Shown: positions 34,171-45,695 of the stretch, one piece after another
How positions within the stretch are numbered: the first letter of the stretch is position 1
Layout: each line of letters begins with the position of its first letter
Assembly: GCF_029227915.1 (NCBI RefSeq)
Contig: NC_079885.1
Span: 7,812,001-7,876,000, forward strand
Length of the DNA: 64,000 nt
Reading direction: 5' to 3'
From: Hydractinia symbiolongicarpus
Taxonomy: Eukaryota; Cnidaria; Hydrozoa; Anthoathecata; Hydractiniidae
Translations under genes and position numbers: made by a program
The notes under the pieces: model-generated
Told to the model about the DNA's origin: nothing
Database searches by the model: none
The model's input: only the letters and a program-made list of their open reading frames with translations

Positions 34171-36563
34171 TTCATGCAAAGAGGTATCGAGCAACAAAAT
34201 GTGAAAGCCTACGAAGGTTTAAAACAATCCCAAATTAAACAATCCCACTGGGTGATGGGCGGTGTGGAAAATCAGGTTAAACAGTAAGCGTGGTTTTGTC
34301 AGTGATTGCAGTTAAATTTAACGTACAGTTGTGTCAGATATTTTTTAACCAAGCAGGTCATTTTTATGTAAGCTCATTAATACATGTTCACTTGTATTTA
34401 TGTGACACACCTTGTGGCACAAATGCAGGAGCAGAAAATTTAAAAATATAATAACATTCACCAGGTGTTAGCTAGAAATTCACAATTGTGGCACCTTAAC
34501 CACAATTGGTAATTTCCTTGAGACTCCCCCTATGGTCACTTCTGGAGTGATGATTTCGAAGTTTTGTAGTCTCAGATTCCTTGAAACAGCTGCCCTGAAG
34601 TTAACTTTTTGGAATTAAAGATTTGAAGTCATTATCTTGTGTTTTGAAGTTTTGACTTCTTCTTTTATATTGAGTACAGCAGTTACATCATGCGCAGTAT
34701 AAATATATTGATTATGATCTTGCCACACATGCCTCAATTTAAAATGAATTGGAGAATCAAATAATAAATAGATTGTAAAACCACACAGCAAACTCCATGA
34801 TTAAAGTTCATTGTTGCATGCTTTCACGAGTACAAAATCAGAATGTCTATGCAATGAATGAATTTTTGGCTAAATAAATCAGCTAGATAACGGAAAAAAG
34901 TCATTAGAAAATAATTGGAAAAGTCATCAAGTATTCTCAATTGGGAATTGTCTGTACAGCAGACAAAGTAAGGGCTAGCTAACACCCTGGTTTAGAACAA
35001 AAGTTAAAATACAGATTCTCTACATTAGCAAACAGCTATTTGAAACAGAAATAACTTACATAGAAAAGGTGTATAGTTTAAGTCAAAATTCGACGTTTTT
35101 TTATATATATATATATATATATTTTGTTTATACGTTTTTTTAGATTACCTTATGAATTTGACACTAGCCAGATTTATTGTGAAGAATTATTGCCAATCGG
35201 AAGAATGTCTTTCCTTGGCTACAACCCACAGGTCGAGGTAATTTATTGCTTATGCATTTTCGTTGTTATTATTTTAGAGTTTTGTGATTTGATTATGTGA
35301 GTTGAGTTTAATGAGGTTGACCCACTCAATTTAAATTCCATATTCACTCTATTATTACAACTGCTGGATTAGCATCTCTTCTAATAATACAGAGACTGTG
35401 TCTGTTTGTAACAGACAAAGTGGATATCGTCATTTTCCTTTGATGTCGCCGAAAAACGTCTGTCTAATATGTTAAATTTTTTGACGTTACGGCGCGACGT
35501 CAATAACACTACTTTACTACTAGTTCGACTAGTTTTAAAGTATTAAAGGCCGGTGTATTACTGAAGATTATTTTTTCAAAGCATGAAAGCTGTTTTTCGT
35601 TTTAAATGCAAAAAAGTTTGGCGCTAATTTTTTCCATGTATTAAAAAACATTCCTATTCAAATTTTATTTCAATTTGAACATTTATGTAATCAAAATTAG
35701 TAAGATCCCACACACACTGCTATGCAGAAAAATGTTTACACTTTTCGTTTACTTTGCAGAAAATTCACCAAATGATTTTGCGTGAGGCCAGGAAAAAGTC
35801 CAAAAGCAACGAAGACGAGGATGAATTATCAGATGAGGAAATGGCTCATAGGTAAGAATTTCTTGTATGAGAAATAGGATACAACAATAAATGTTTAACA
35901 ATAGAACAGTGCTACACCCCTGGGTGTAGGTAGGTAGATAAGTAAATACAAGTTCACATTCGATGCATGTCAAGCCTTATTTGGGAAAGAAAAAGTAGTG
36001 ATGTGAATTTATCTCTGTAATTTTTTTTCAATCTCGTACGAAAGAGAAGATTATCAGTATTTTCATTATCCAAATCAGAAAATCATACCAAAACATTTGA
36101 AAATAACAAAAAACGGAGAAACGTCGGTAGTGTGTAAAGATTTCCCTTGGATGTAAAATGCGAGAAAGACAAAAAATTCTTTGAGTAATTGTTGCAAAAG
36201 GATGAAGAGAAATTCGAGTTTTTTATGTCTGTGATATCCACCGCGTTGAAGTGTTTCTCTTCAGTTATTATTATTATTATTATTTTTGCCAGTTGTTCTT
36301 TCATTCATGTGGACACGTTATGTTTAGCTTTTATGAAATTGTATAATTAAAATAGATTAACGAGCATTGGAAATGATAATTTATTTATGGTGCTTTCATT
36401 TAGATATGAAAATTTAATTGGAACGGTCGCGAAAAAGTTTGAGAAGAAATCTAAAAGAAAGACTGCAAGAAAAAACGTTTCTAGTAATTCCGAATCTGAC
36501 GAAGACTTAAAACAGTTGCGTAAAAGGGCGAAGCGAGGCTTTCTAAAACCGAAAGTGGACTGA
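34171..36563 (+). CDS. MPHOSPH6: M-phase phosphoprotein 6 (exosome-associated rRNA processing factor)
   Basis: MPHOSPH6 is a small nucleolar protein that links the MTR4 helicase to the RNA exosome in 5.8S rRNA maturation. Four exons join in frame: 34171-34283, 35144-35237, 35760-35851 and 36404-36563, all with GT-AG introns. Diagnostic blocks are FMQRG at the start, HWVMGGVENQ, then EELLPIGRMSFLGYNPQVE (the family core, human RMSFRGFNPEVE), DELSDEEMAHRYENLIGTVAKKFEKK, and the end FLKPKVD. The conserved N-terminal peptide before FMQRG is missing here. Its exon was not found with confidence, so the true start is either an unseen upstream exon or ATG 34174 after a trans-spliced leader at 34170. 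AATAAA lies at 36598, 35 nt past the stop. Confidence 0.92.
35104..35122. repeat. (TA)n microsatellite in MPHOSPH6 intron
   Basis: An alternating TATATATATATATATATAT run about 20 bases before the polypyrimidine tract of the exon at 35144. Length changes here could affect splicing. Confidence 0.9.
35375..35532 (+). mobile_element. Possible short Helitron in MPHOSPH6 intron
   Basis: Starts TCTCTTCTAATAATACAG after an A, like the array at 1044-1600, contains CTGTTTGTAACAGACAAAGTGGATA, and ends CTAG followed by T at 35533. A GACGT...ACGTC stem lies about 25 bases before the end, farther away than normal. A degenerate copy is likely. Confidence 0.45.
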
Positions 36564-37385
36564 GCTTAAACAGGTTTGCGAAAGCTAATGTTTTTTTAAT
36601 AAATACATAAAAAATGTATTCGTGAATTTTATTAATATAAATGAAGTTAACTTGGGAAATTAGGAATGATATAGGATATAGGTAAACTAACCTAAAACTA
36701 GATCCTTTGTTTTTATTAGAAGAGTTTCGTAAAGTTTTGGATTTATTTTCCATTTTCAAGTTTTTTTGCGCTTTGTGATAAAAAAAATCAGTCGTCTTTA
36801 ACGAAACCAAATACTGAGACTCTCCATGTTTGTTGCGCATTACTTCTTATCATGTTTCACTGTTATTTTACGCCAGCTGTTTTTAACGAACTATAAAATG
36901 GAATTTAAACCCTCTATAAATAATTCATGTTTCAATCTATATGTGTTTAGCTTTTGCTTTAAGTGATGGGGTTTTCTTAAATATAAATACCAATCATGAA
37001 TTATGAATGAATGATAGAAAAAGCTTCCAGGGTTATGATCTCTCTCTACGTCACCACTCTCCTTCTCAGAGCCTACTCTATTGGAGTGTTTTTTTTCACC
37101 TGTATTTATTCATAGTCGAATGATGTTTTTTTGTGTTTCTATGTTTTCCTATTTTCTCCTGATGAATAAATATTTTTCTCTGGTTTTTTTTATGAAGATT
37201 TAATGACGTACTTGTGTTGATAATTACCCAAAATTGTTCGTCGCAGATGTTTCCAGATAAAAAATTTTCGTCTTGGCAGAGCTCTCCCTCTTTACTCTTG
37301 AAGTCAGTTCCGTAAAGACTTTGCGTGATATCAGGACTGTTTTTTTTTAACTCTTCTCCGTTCTAGCTCGCTGACGTGCAACACT
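36564..37385. other. Spacer between MPHOSPH6 and the GPP34-domain gene
   Basis: The first 60 bases are the MPHOSPH6 3' UTR with AATAAA at 36598. A pyrimidine-rich tract (TTTTTTTTTAACTCTTCTCCGTTCTAG, 37340-37366) is a strong 3' splice site 19 nt before the next ATG. Nothing else is recognised. Confidence 0.55.
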
Positions 37386-38153
37386 ATGGCAACGGATCCA
37401 AAAAGTTTGGCTAACTTGTATCAAGATCAAGACGACGTGGCGAAGCATTTCGCGCGAGTTATCTACAATATTATCATGAACTCGAAAGAGTTCAACGTAA
37501 AGGATTTCGGGGAGTACGATTTACATTTGTGCGAGGCATTCTGCTTGTTGTGGCAAAACGCGGAGACAGGCGAAGTGAACGGAAGGAAGTTGGGGCTGCC
37601 GTTGAAAATAAGCGTTTTCGCTGCTGTGTTTATCGACTTGTACGCTGCTAAGCGTATTGAGTTTTACAAGGTGTCCGAGTTTGACGAACCTGGTTTTCGA
37701 ATTATCAACAAGGACTTGATAAATACCTTTCTGGACATTGCGATTTTTGACTCACTTCGTACTGCGAATAAGCATGGTAAACTTCGCGACGCGAAACTGT
37801 GGAAGTGGTTGCAATTGGCTGAGGAAAAAGAATCCGTGGAATGTACGTTCGACAGTCTGGTTGCACGTGGCATTCTTTCCGAAAAGAAAAGCGGTATTCT
37901 CGGGATATTCAAACGATTCCCGACTTTAGATCCAGAGCCGGAGAAAAACCTAGAGGAAAAGATAAAAAACATAGCATTCAAGAGATTGAAACCCGACTCT
38001 TTTATGATGTCTTTACTAGTGTTGTCCAGAGAATCTGATCGAATTTTTATGTGCAAAGACCCGATTTTACGCAAACATTTTACGTCCTCGGAGTATGCAG
38101 ATGCTAAGAAAAACTTGGATAGAACTTTGCTTGAATTTTTAGACATTCATTAA
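37386..38153 (+). CDS. GPP34 (Golgi phosphoprotein 3) domain protein, 255 aa, intronless
   Basis: GPP34 proteins bind PI4P on Golgi membranes in eukaryotes; bacterial members of unknown role share the helical fold. The domain spans about residues 45-250. LHLCEAFCLLW...GEVNG opens the first helix (family pattern L-x-L-x-E-E-x-L-L-L), AAVFIDLYAAKRIEF matches the 'A-L-I-E-L-A-L-x-G-R-I' block, and FDSLVARGILSEKKSGILGIFKRFPTLDPEPE matches 'L-V-E-R-G-I-L-x-x-E-x-x-x-x-L-G-L-F'. The last helices end LLEFLDIH. The LGIF-RFP-T-DPE block is closer to the short bacterial/archaeal-like type than to classical GOLPH3, whose N-terminal tail and PI4P-binding residues I do not see. The context ATGG with A at -3 gives a good start. 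AATAAA at 38232. It is likely a paralogue rather than GOLPH3 itself. Confidence 0.78.
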   Translation: MATDPKSLANLYQDQDDVAKHFARVIYNIIMNSKEFNVKDFGEYDLHLCEAFCLLWQNAETGEVNGRKLGLPLKISVFAAVFIDLYAAKRIEFYKVSEFDEPGFRIINKDLINTFLDIAIFDSLRTANKHGKLRDAKLWKWLQLAEEKESVECTFDSLVARGILSEKKSGILGIFKRFPTLDPEPEKNLEEKIKNIAFKRLKPDSFMMSLLVLSRESDRIFMCKDPILRKHFTSSEYADAKKNLDRTLLEFLDIH

Positions 38154-41100
38154 ACACATTTCGTGTGTATAAGACATCTGGTAACTCGAACCTTGAATTA
38201 GCAACGAATGGTCAAGTTAAACTAATTTAGAAATAAAATAAGACATAATTCCCAAAAATGGAGAAGTAACATAAATTCCCTTAGTCCTTTAAGTTTTTAT
38301 TTTTGCCAGAAATTTAGCTAATATGATCAGAAAATAGTTCCGGATAACCAAAGTTTGAGTTATTCCATTTTAAAGTTGACGCGTGTGTCTTTATAAGGAA
38401 GTATTAACGAAGAGACTTAGAAAAACGATTTAGGATATTAAAATTTCGAGTTATCCAGTGTTTGAGTAGGCTGCAGGTTATTGTAAAATAAAGAGGGCTA
38501 CGTTCGCTTAATCTTGTTTCTCTAAACTGCTTTTAAAACAGCGTGTATTATGTGGAGTTGAAACTGGTAATTTTTTTTAGAATGTACCCAACTGATATCG
38601 TTTTACAGTGCAAGTGTTATATTACATATCACATGTATACTATTTTTATTTGTAAATAACAAAACTTTAAATTGTGTTGAAGAAACGTGTTTTGTGCGAA
38701 GAATGAGCCTCTTTTTTTGTCTGATGAGAACAAAATGTTATAGAAGACTTAGTTTGCGTGTTTCATCCGCCTATGTATTGATGTATTTACTAGATGTAAT
38801 TAATCATAGGCGCAGAACGTTTTTTCCAAATTTTGACTATCGATGTGATTTGAAGACAACTATATAGGAAAACCATAGCAGTCTTATCAGCGAAATGATC
38901 GCTAACCGTTCGCTACTGAAAATGGATATGGAAAGCACTTTGGGACTGTCAGCCTCAGCCTGCCACGTGAATTCTTGCCACTTTCAAATTTTTCTCGCAG
39001 CTAAGGTTCCATGTTTTGTTTATTGTTTTGAAAATTCAACCAAGTAAGCTTATTACTTTGATGGCTTGAATACCGTCGAAGTGACAAATTTATGTTTATT
39101 GTGGACCTGCGCATGCCCTGGGTCCCCTATGACTCCAACAAGGCGTACAACATTTTTTCAACCCTAAATTTAAAGTTAGGAGTTGCTGAAATGAAAAATC
39201 AAAATGCTTTGTTTACAAGTTTGTAAAGCTTTAGCATATATTTCAAAAGCTTCTTGATTAAAAATTTTAGTTGACGTAACGTACAAAAATGTTAGGGTGC
39301 TGTTTGTTCTCTGTTCACACTTCGAATGTTTTAATTTTTTTCCGAGAGGTTTCAATTTACCGATACATGACTGTGTGAATGAAGATTTTCACAATGTAAC
39401 TGATCGGTTACTGCTTCGCTGTGCCTTGCATATATAGCCAAAATCTCGTCTTATATAGTCCAAATGATTAGAGATAATGTCTAATATGTAAAGTCTGTTG
39501 CATTTGTTAAAACTTGTTAAACAGAAAAGAACATGTACTACAACCTTTTCGCCAGTATCTTTATTTACTCATGATATTTTGGACACTTTTTATACCTGAC
39601 AGTCTGGTGTGTCGATGCATAATTTCATATCAGATATGAAACGGCCCATCAGAATATTATAGGCGTAGGAAAGCGCTGGGGAGGAGTTATTATAAAAAAA
39701 GTCATTAAAGTGAGAGGCAACAAAAAATTTTTTCTTACTATATCAAAATTGAAAAAAAATGTTGTAATGTACATGCACCCAATGTCTTTTTCCAAGAGTT
39801 TTTTGTTGTTGTTTTATATGAGAAAAGACGGCGTTTTTTAAAAAATCCCTGGGAAAGATGGTACTTTGCACTCTTAAAAATTTAAAAGAAGGGAGTCTAA
39901 TCCTTTTCAAACGTGCCCAGCAAATTGATCATTATCTTTATTTACAAAATATTTTTCCTAGTAACAAACCCAAAAGGAAATTAACACGTTTTACACTCCT
40001 ATTAAATACATACCTATATTTTGTCAAACTATAAAGCAAATAATTAATTTCAAGTCTCTTCCCCAGTGCTCGGCAAACGACGAGAAGAATGTTATGAGAT
40101 TACCAGAAAGAGAAAAAAAGCCCTGAGGACGAGGGGGGATAAGAATGAGAATTTGTCACAATTAGTAGCAAAATATAAGTAATATTTGCAGGGATAGAAT
40201 ATAATTCTTACGTTGATTCAAAGATGCCACAACATTCCTTCCCAGATTCCCATTAAATTATAATAGATTTCCGGTTAGACTGTTTCACTTTCGGGCACCA
40301 AGAAAACGATTTATAACAGTGCCAGGACTTCAGAAAATATTTTTTGGGCTAACGCTGAGTGAAATGGTAAACTTAGATAAGATAATAAATCTTTTACGTG
40401 TTATCGTTGAAAATAGTTTCTTGAACTGTCAGCTCTCGTATGGCATGGCATTAAAAACAAAATATGCGCATGCGCAAAATATATACAGAAGTGAAACAAA
40501 ACTAATACATAATACGAAACACTGATTAAATACCTTTAGATACACATTAAAGAAGAATCGACATGTTAAATAGGACTAATCCTAAGCCGTATCCATCTTT
40601 CCCAAATTTTATAAATTATAAATTATGAATGACGCCATCCGTCATTGCTTAGCTAAATGCAAATTGTGCGTTCTTCTTAAATATAGGTTAGCTATATGCC
40701 TCGTTTTTGCTGCTTTGAATAAAGGCCTAAAAAAGCGTACTCTGATTCTTCGTATCTTCACCGCCATGCTTAATTTGTTAAAATACTAAATACATTTTTT
40801 TCGCGGAAAAAAACAATTTAGGTTATAGACCAATCAAAAGTCAACACGTGACCAGAAGGCCAAGAGTTTCTTTCGAAGTTTATCTCGAAAAGCTCTGTAG
40901 CAGGGAATAAAAAATTGCTGCTGAACGTGAACTGACGTGCTCGCTAAACTTTTAAGCTAATCTATCAACAATAATATCAAGTGACAAGCGCTACAAATAA
41001 AAATGATAAACACAGTTTCGGATAGAGCAAATAAGAGTTAAAATTGTATCAATAGAGGGATAAAAACGCAAATACATGAAAAGAAATATGATAAATATTG

Positions 41101-41700
41101 ATAAAATGAAAAAATAACTGTAATAATTGTATTTCTGTGACAAGCAGTTACACATTGTCCTCCTCCATTGCGTCATTTCGATTACTTCTCTATAGCTCCT
41201 TGATTATGTTATCAAAGAGTCTCTGCGATGAAGATATTTTTACAGTTGATGGAAGAAAAAGGCAACGATATTTTTTCTCATTCGGTATTAAACATTAGCG
41301 CTGTGAAAATATATTCTTTTGGTGGAAACAGACATTATGGATTTAACAAACTTACACCATCACAATGATTTTTTAATGTTTTGTAACCATTTTTCTCAAG
41401 ATTGAGAACGTTAGGTATACAAGGAAGTTATGCATTTTTTGTCTTTTGGTCAACCGTCAGTATTTGCTATTTATGTTCCATTTTTTTCGAACATTTTTTT
41501 GCGCATACAGTTTTTTTTTAAAAAATACTAAACTTCGAGAAAGGTTTGGAAGATCTTAATTCTTCCTATTCTGTAGCCTGAAGAGTTTCCTGAATGAGTA
41601 TCCAAGCAGCTCTTTTTAATTTGGATCGCAAATTTTTATTTGGATATAAAAATAATAAAAAAGAAGCAGTTTATCAGTGTTAATATCGTATCTCAAAGTA
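38154..41700. other. Intergenic DNA with small repeats
   Basis: No gene recognised. 38330-38470 has GGATAACCAAAGTTTGAGTTATTCC and CGAGTTATCCAG, style of a pogo-type MITE. 40063-40135 is a foldback copy (TTCCCCAGTGCTC...GAGGACGAGG). The last bases before 41701 lack a strong core promoter I can name. Confidence 0.5.
40063..40135. repeat. Foldback MITE, 'CCCCAG' family
   Basis: CTTCCCCAGTGCTC at the left and AAAAAGCCCTGAGGACGAGG at the right are inverted forms of the ends of the 60034-60130 element. The arms are diverged. Confidence 0.5.
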
Positions 41701-44700
41701 ATGATGACAGGCGAAAGCGTATCAAGCAATATACTTTATCCAGAACCTTCCAATCAGCCTTCAATTGGAGTTGTAAACAAGAAATTGAAAACTGCAGGTA
41801 TACGGAAGGATTTAACAACTGTGGATCTCCAACAATGTTCAGTTAACCTGCCGAGGAGAAAATATTTTGACGATCAACTTTCCATTGTTCCAGAAAATAA
41901 TTTCAATCTGGAAGAAGTGGAGCATGAACTTCAAAAAGGCGGAAAAAATTTAATTAGAAAAGTAACAGTACCGAAGTATCAAACCTCAACCAATCACAAT
42001 GAAACTTTTTGTCGCTGCAAAAGCGCTGAATCAATTTCACGCAGGCGAACCGCGAAAAATGTGATTGAAGAAGAAAACGCTGTCACGGAATTACAAAGAG
42101 ATCAAACATTTTGGGAAGAAATAAAACCCACAAGAGACACACCACAGATTACCAAATCAAAGAATATAAACTATCAGGATATATTCACACCTTATGGCAC
42201 TAAAAAACAACCAATGAAAATATTCTCGAAGCGAAGACGTGCAACAGCTCCATGTGTTACAACTTTGTCAACACCAGAAATTTACGTACAAACTGATGAG
42301 GATATTCAATACAGGTAAAGCTTTAATTGGTATCTAAATGGATGCTTATTTGCATGAGAGCCGAAATGAACTCAAACCAGTTTAGGTCTACAGTGTAGTA
42401 CTTAGGTCGGTTTACACATAGTGAAATCTTGTGATAACGGTTCACATGAGTTTTTATCACTTCAGGTGGCAATTTGACAATTTGGTCAAATTAATTGAAG
42501 TGATTGAAGATTGATTTTATTAATTGAAGAATTAATTAAAGTGAAATATTAAACTGAAATTCGATTTTTAATTAGTGCGCTAATTGAAAGTTGCAAACAT
42601 AAAAATTTGTCTCTTCACGGGCCACCCCTGGTGATTAAATTTTAGTTAAGTGATTCTCTGTGATTACTTTTTCCTCAAAAAAACAACAACAATAAAGCCA
42701 AAAATTACTGAAAAACAAGAACCGATTTTCTTTTATTACGCACATAGCGTTAGCCACGCATATCAAAAATGATACGGATGCTTATTATTGGTATTGATGT
42801 CGTTTATTAAGTGTTACAACTGTTAGTACGAACAACAATATGTCCTCCCCAATACATACAAATGTACAAATTACGAAATTTTACGTAAATTCCTCCCACT
42901 CCTGTGTTTTAAAAATGACATATGGTGAAAGCTGCGTATCATCTTTCGGAAAATATTTAACCGAACAAATTCTTTTTTAAATAAGTGTTTATTTATTTAT
43001 TTATTTATCAGTGTCCAAATATGAAAATTATAAAAAAAATTTAAATCCAGATTCAACATGCATATGTACCCTTGTATTTTGTCATTTCTATTCTTCTATT
43101 TTTTTGTCATTTCTATTCTTATTGTAAATATGAGGTTTAAGGGGAATACTTTTGTGATTCTGCGCATGGGGAATTTTGTGGAAAGAATTTATTAAAAGTA
43201 AAAGACAAATAAATTTCAAGAAGCTTTTTAAATGAAACATTTTTTAGCCTTCAAAAGCGTCAACCATTTCTTGTTTTACTTTTTTTCCTAATCTGTCTAT
43301 TTTTAAAAAATTTCTAGACAAGTTCGTCGCAATATCCTTTCAGAGACATCGCGATATAAAAATAGAAAAATAAAAAAGACACTGGGAACGAGGTTGAATT
43401 CTATCACCTCAAATCATTTGATAAATTCACAATTTAATTCTTTATTATACAATATTATAATAATCGATCAAGTACAATAAAAATATAAATCAAAAAAGAG
43501 ATTGTAAAAGATAGTTTGTTATAATTACTCCAAGCAATATATTTGTTTTACATTTTTTTAACTGTTTGATTTATAGCTTACTTGTTTGTTTGTTTGTTGT
43601 TTATTTGTTTGTTTGTTTGTATTGTTTTTCAAATAATTCTATTTTTAGTGTATTCTTCTCTTCTACAAATTTATAACGGCTATCAATGTGCAGTCTGTGA
43701 TAACACAAACCTCCTTGGTTATTTGTGGGCTCCTTTGTGCTTTTCTGTTAAATTAGAGCTAAATGAAAGTAAATAAATAATCACTTTTTTCCCCTTCAAT
43801 TAACTGCCTTCATTTCTTTTATACGGTCCCTCCCCTTTCCCTCGGGGACAAAGGAAAGGGGTCGTCAGTTGGGAAGAAAATATGGTTCGATGCTGCACTA
43901 GCTCTTAATTTAAAACGTTTCCCTCAGACGCTTCATAATTTTTTTTTGAAAGAATAGTCGCTGACTGAACAGCGCTTAGAGTTACACCACTTAAGACTTA
44001 TTGTTGTGCATCACTATTTTATTGAAGCAAACAAAACACTGGTTTCTAACCCTTTATTTACTCACCGACTTCTGCAACTTTGATTTCAGGTCCTGTTGTC
44101 TCTTTTTGCCTATCCAATGGCGAGACGAACATTTTCGTCAGACCTATCAATAAGCGCAGCGCCGATGAGAGACAAAAGCCCTGGGAACGAGGTTGCGACT
44201 CAGACGAGTAAATGACAACCATATGATTTTAAACATATCACTATGATCACAGACCCTTTCGTTTCTTTAAAATTACATTTAAGGACCCTACCAAACTTTT
44301 TCCCAAGCCTCTATTATAGCTTTTTGTTGTTTGAATTACCGTACTTCAGACGTTCTCATAAGGATAGAATTAATTGTTGTCGATATCATAATTTTGTTAT
44401 TTTTTGTTAATTTTCATGAAGAAATGATCTTAATCGTTTTCTATCCCCTGGAAACCATTATGTTATGACATCATGTTGCGGCTTTTTTCTTCGAAACGGT
44501 TTTGTTACACAAGAGTAAATTTTTTTCACAATGAATTTTGCTGTTTGTCACGAAAATTGACCTAGACATAGAGCTAATTTTGCCAGTTTTGAAAAATAGA
44601 CTAAAATTAAGTCCTCGCGAAACATTAGAAAATAGCTCATCCTCGAAAATAAGTCCCCGCGAAATGCTCGATTTTCGCGAATAAGCTTAACCACAAAATT

Positions 44701-45695
44701 TAATCACTGCGAAAATTTATCACAATAAAGTATTGTTTTTAACCTGAAATCCTTGTGAAAAAAGTGCGTATTTGAATTCAGACTTGTAGCTAGTCAATAA
44801 TTTTGGCAAATTTTTTTTATCTGCATCAACGATCATAACCAATAATTGCATTTTATAATTCATAAGTTGCATTATTTTTACATCATTTAAACTTTTGAAT
44901 TTGCAAAACATTCTAACCCTCGACACTCAAGACTTGCCGATTTTGTTTTTTGTATCTCTTTTATAATAAACTTGATTAAACTAATACCCCGGGAATAAAG
45001 TTGGTTTATGAAAAGACCGATATAGATTCTTTGAAAACTGAAATTACACAAAAGTGATATGTGTGTACGTAGTAATATATCATTTAATATATCGTTAATA
45101 TAATTTTTTTAGACTTATTCCAATGGAGAAAACGTTTTTAAGTAGTTTGCCTTGCTCACCTGGACCAAAGCGTAGGTCATCACTGAGACCAAGTAGTGCG
45201 TTCGCAGTTAACAATCAAACTAAAATATTAGATCGAAGACAGAGTTCACCTTCAAATATATATAATAACAGACCAACAAAGCTGACATATGAAGAATGGT
45301 TGACTTTGAAAGATAGGGAGCAAAGAAGACAATCAATTGATGCTCTTCGGGTGTTTAAACTCGAACAAATCGATGAACAGTACAAGTCACTCGAACGCTT
45401 AAGCCACGGAAAAACATACGATGAATGGAAGGAAGAAAAGGAGAAGTATTATAGAGAAAAACAAAAAGAAGAAAAACGAAAGGAAAATCAATTAAAGAAA
45501 TCAAAATCAGAAGATGACAAGCAACACGAGAAATTAACTGAACGCAAGTACAACGAATGGCTGAAAAAGAAGTATGAAGAAGAAGTTTCCGCAGAGTTAG
45601 CTTTAATGCAAAAACTACGTTTGAATAGCAAAGAAGACAGTTTTGTCAGTAAGAGAGGGAGAAATAAATTCCAAAGAGCGCAAAGTATACTCTGA
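41701..45695 (+). CDS. Two-exon basic coiled-coil protein, about 398 aa (CCDC181-like, tentative)
   Basis: Exon 1 is 41701-42314 and exon 2 is 45113-45695. The donor CAG|GTAAAG and acceptor TTTTTTTAG|AC join in phase 2 with no stop. Exon 1 codes a low-complexity, basic region without a known domain. Exon 2 has Ser/Arg-rich stretches (CSPGPKRRSSLRPSSAFAV), then three copies of a Y-x-E-W-L/K motif (LTYEEWLTLKDRE, KTYDEWKEEKEKYYRE, RKYNEWLKKKYEEE) within a Lys/Glu-rich coiled coil, ending RAQSIL. Such EEWLxxK repeats occur in microtubule or cilium-linked proteins of the CCDC181/CCDC34 kind; the match is in style only. ATG 41701 is chosen because the upstream extension has no ATG. AATAAA at 45761. 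A middle exon between 42315 and 45112 is not needed for frame but cannot be excluded. Confidence 0.7.
43376..43398. repeat. Repeat end 'ACACTGGGAACGAGGTTG'
   Basis: A terminal motif of the CCCCAG foldback family in the large intron. Related right ends occur at 44178 (CCCTGGGAACGAGGTTG), 45800, 60300 and 29898. Confidence 0.5.
44085..44200. repeat. Foldback MITE, 'CCCCAG' family
   Basis: The left CAGGTCCTGTTGTCTCTTTT and right GAGAGACAAAAGCCCTGGG are inverted. Between them is GCGAGACGAACATTTTCG. It lies in the intron of the coiled-coil gene. Confidence 0.5.
44523..45045. repeat. 520-bp direct repeat, copy A (intron)
   Basis: Matches 46802-47339 in the same orientation at about 97% identity by eye, with a 16-bp insertion in copy B (TGTCGAAACGCTACAA) and a few substitutions. 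It includes CG-rich words (CGCGAAATGCTCGATTTTCGCG). It ends about 65 bp before exon 2 of the coiled-coil gene. Confidence 0.92.

Noticed and set aside
36481-36840. 119-codon minus-strand frame over the MPHOSPH6 last exon
   Set aside because: Shadow of the MPHOSPH6 exon and 3' UTR; low-complexity.
37664-38146. 160-codon frame on the minus strand opposite the GPP34 gene
   Set aside because: Antisense shadow of the real plus-strand gene, which matches a known family.
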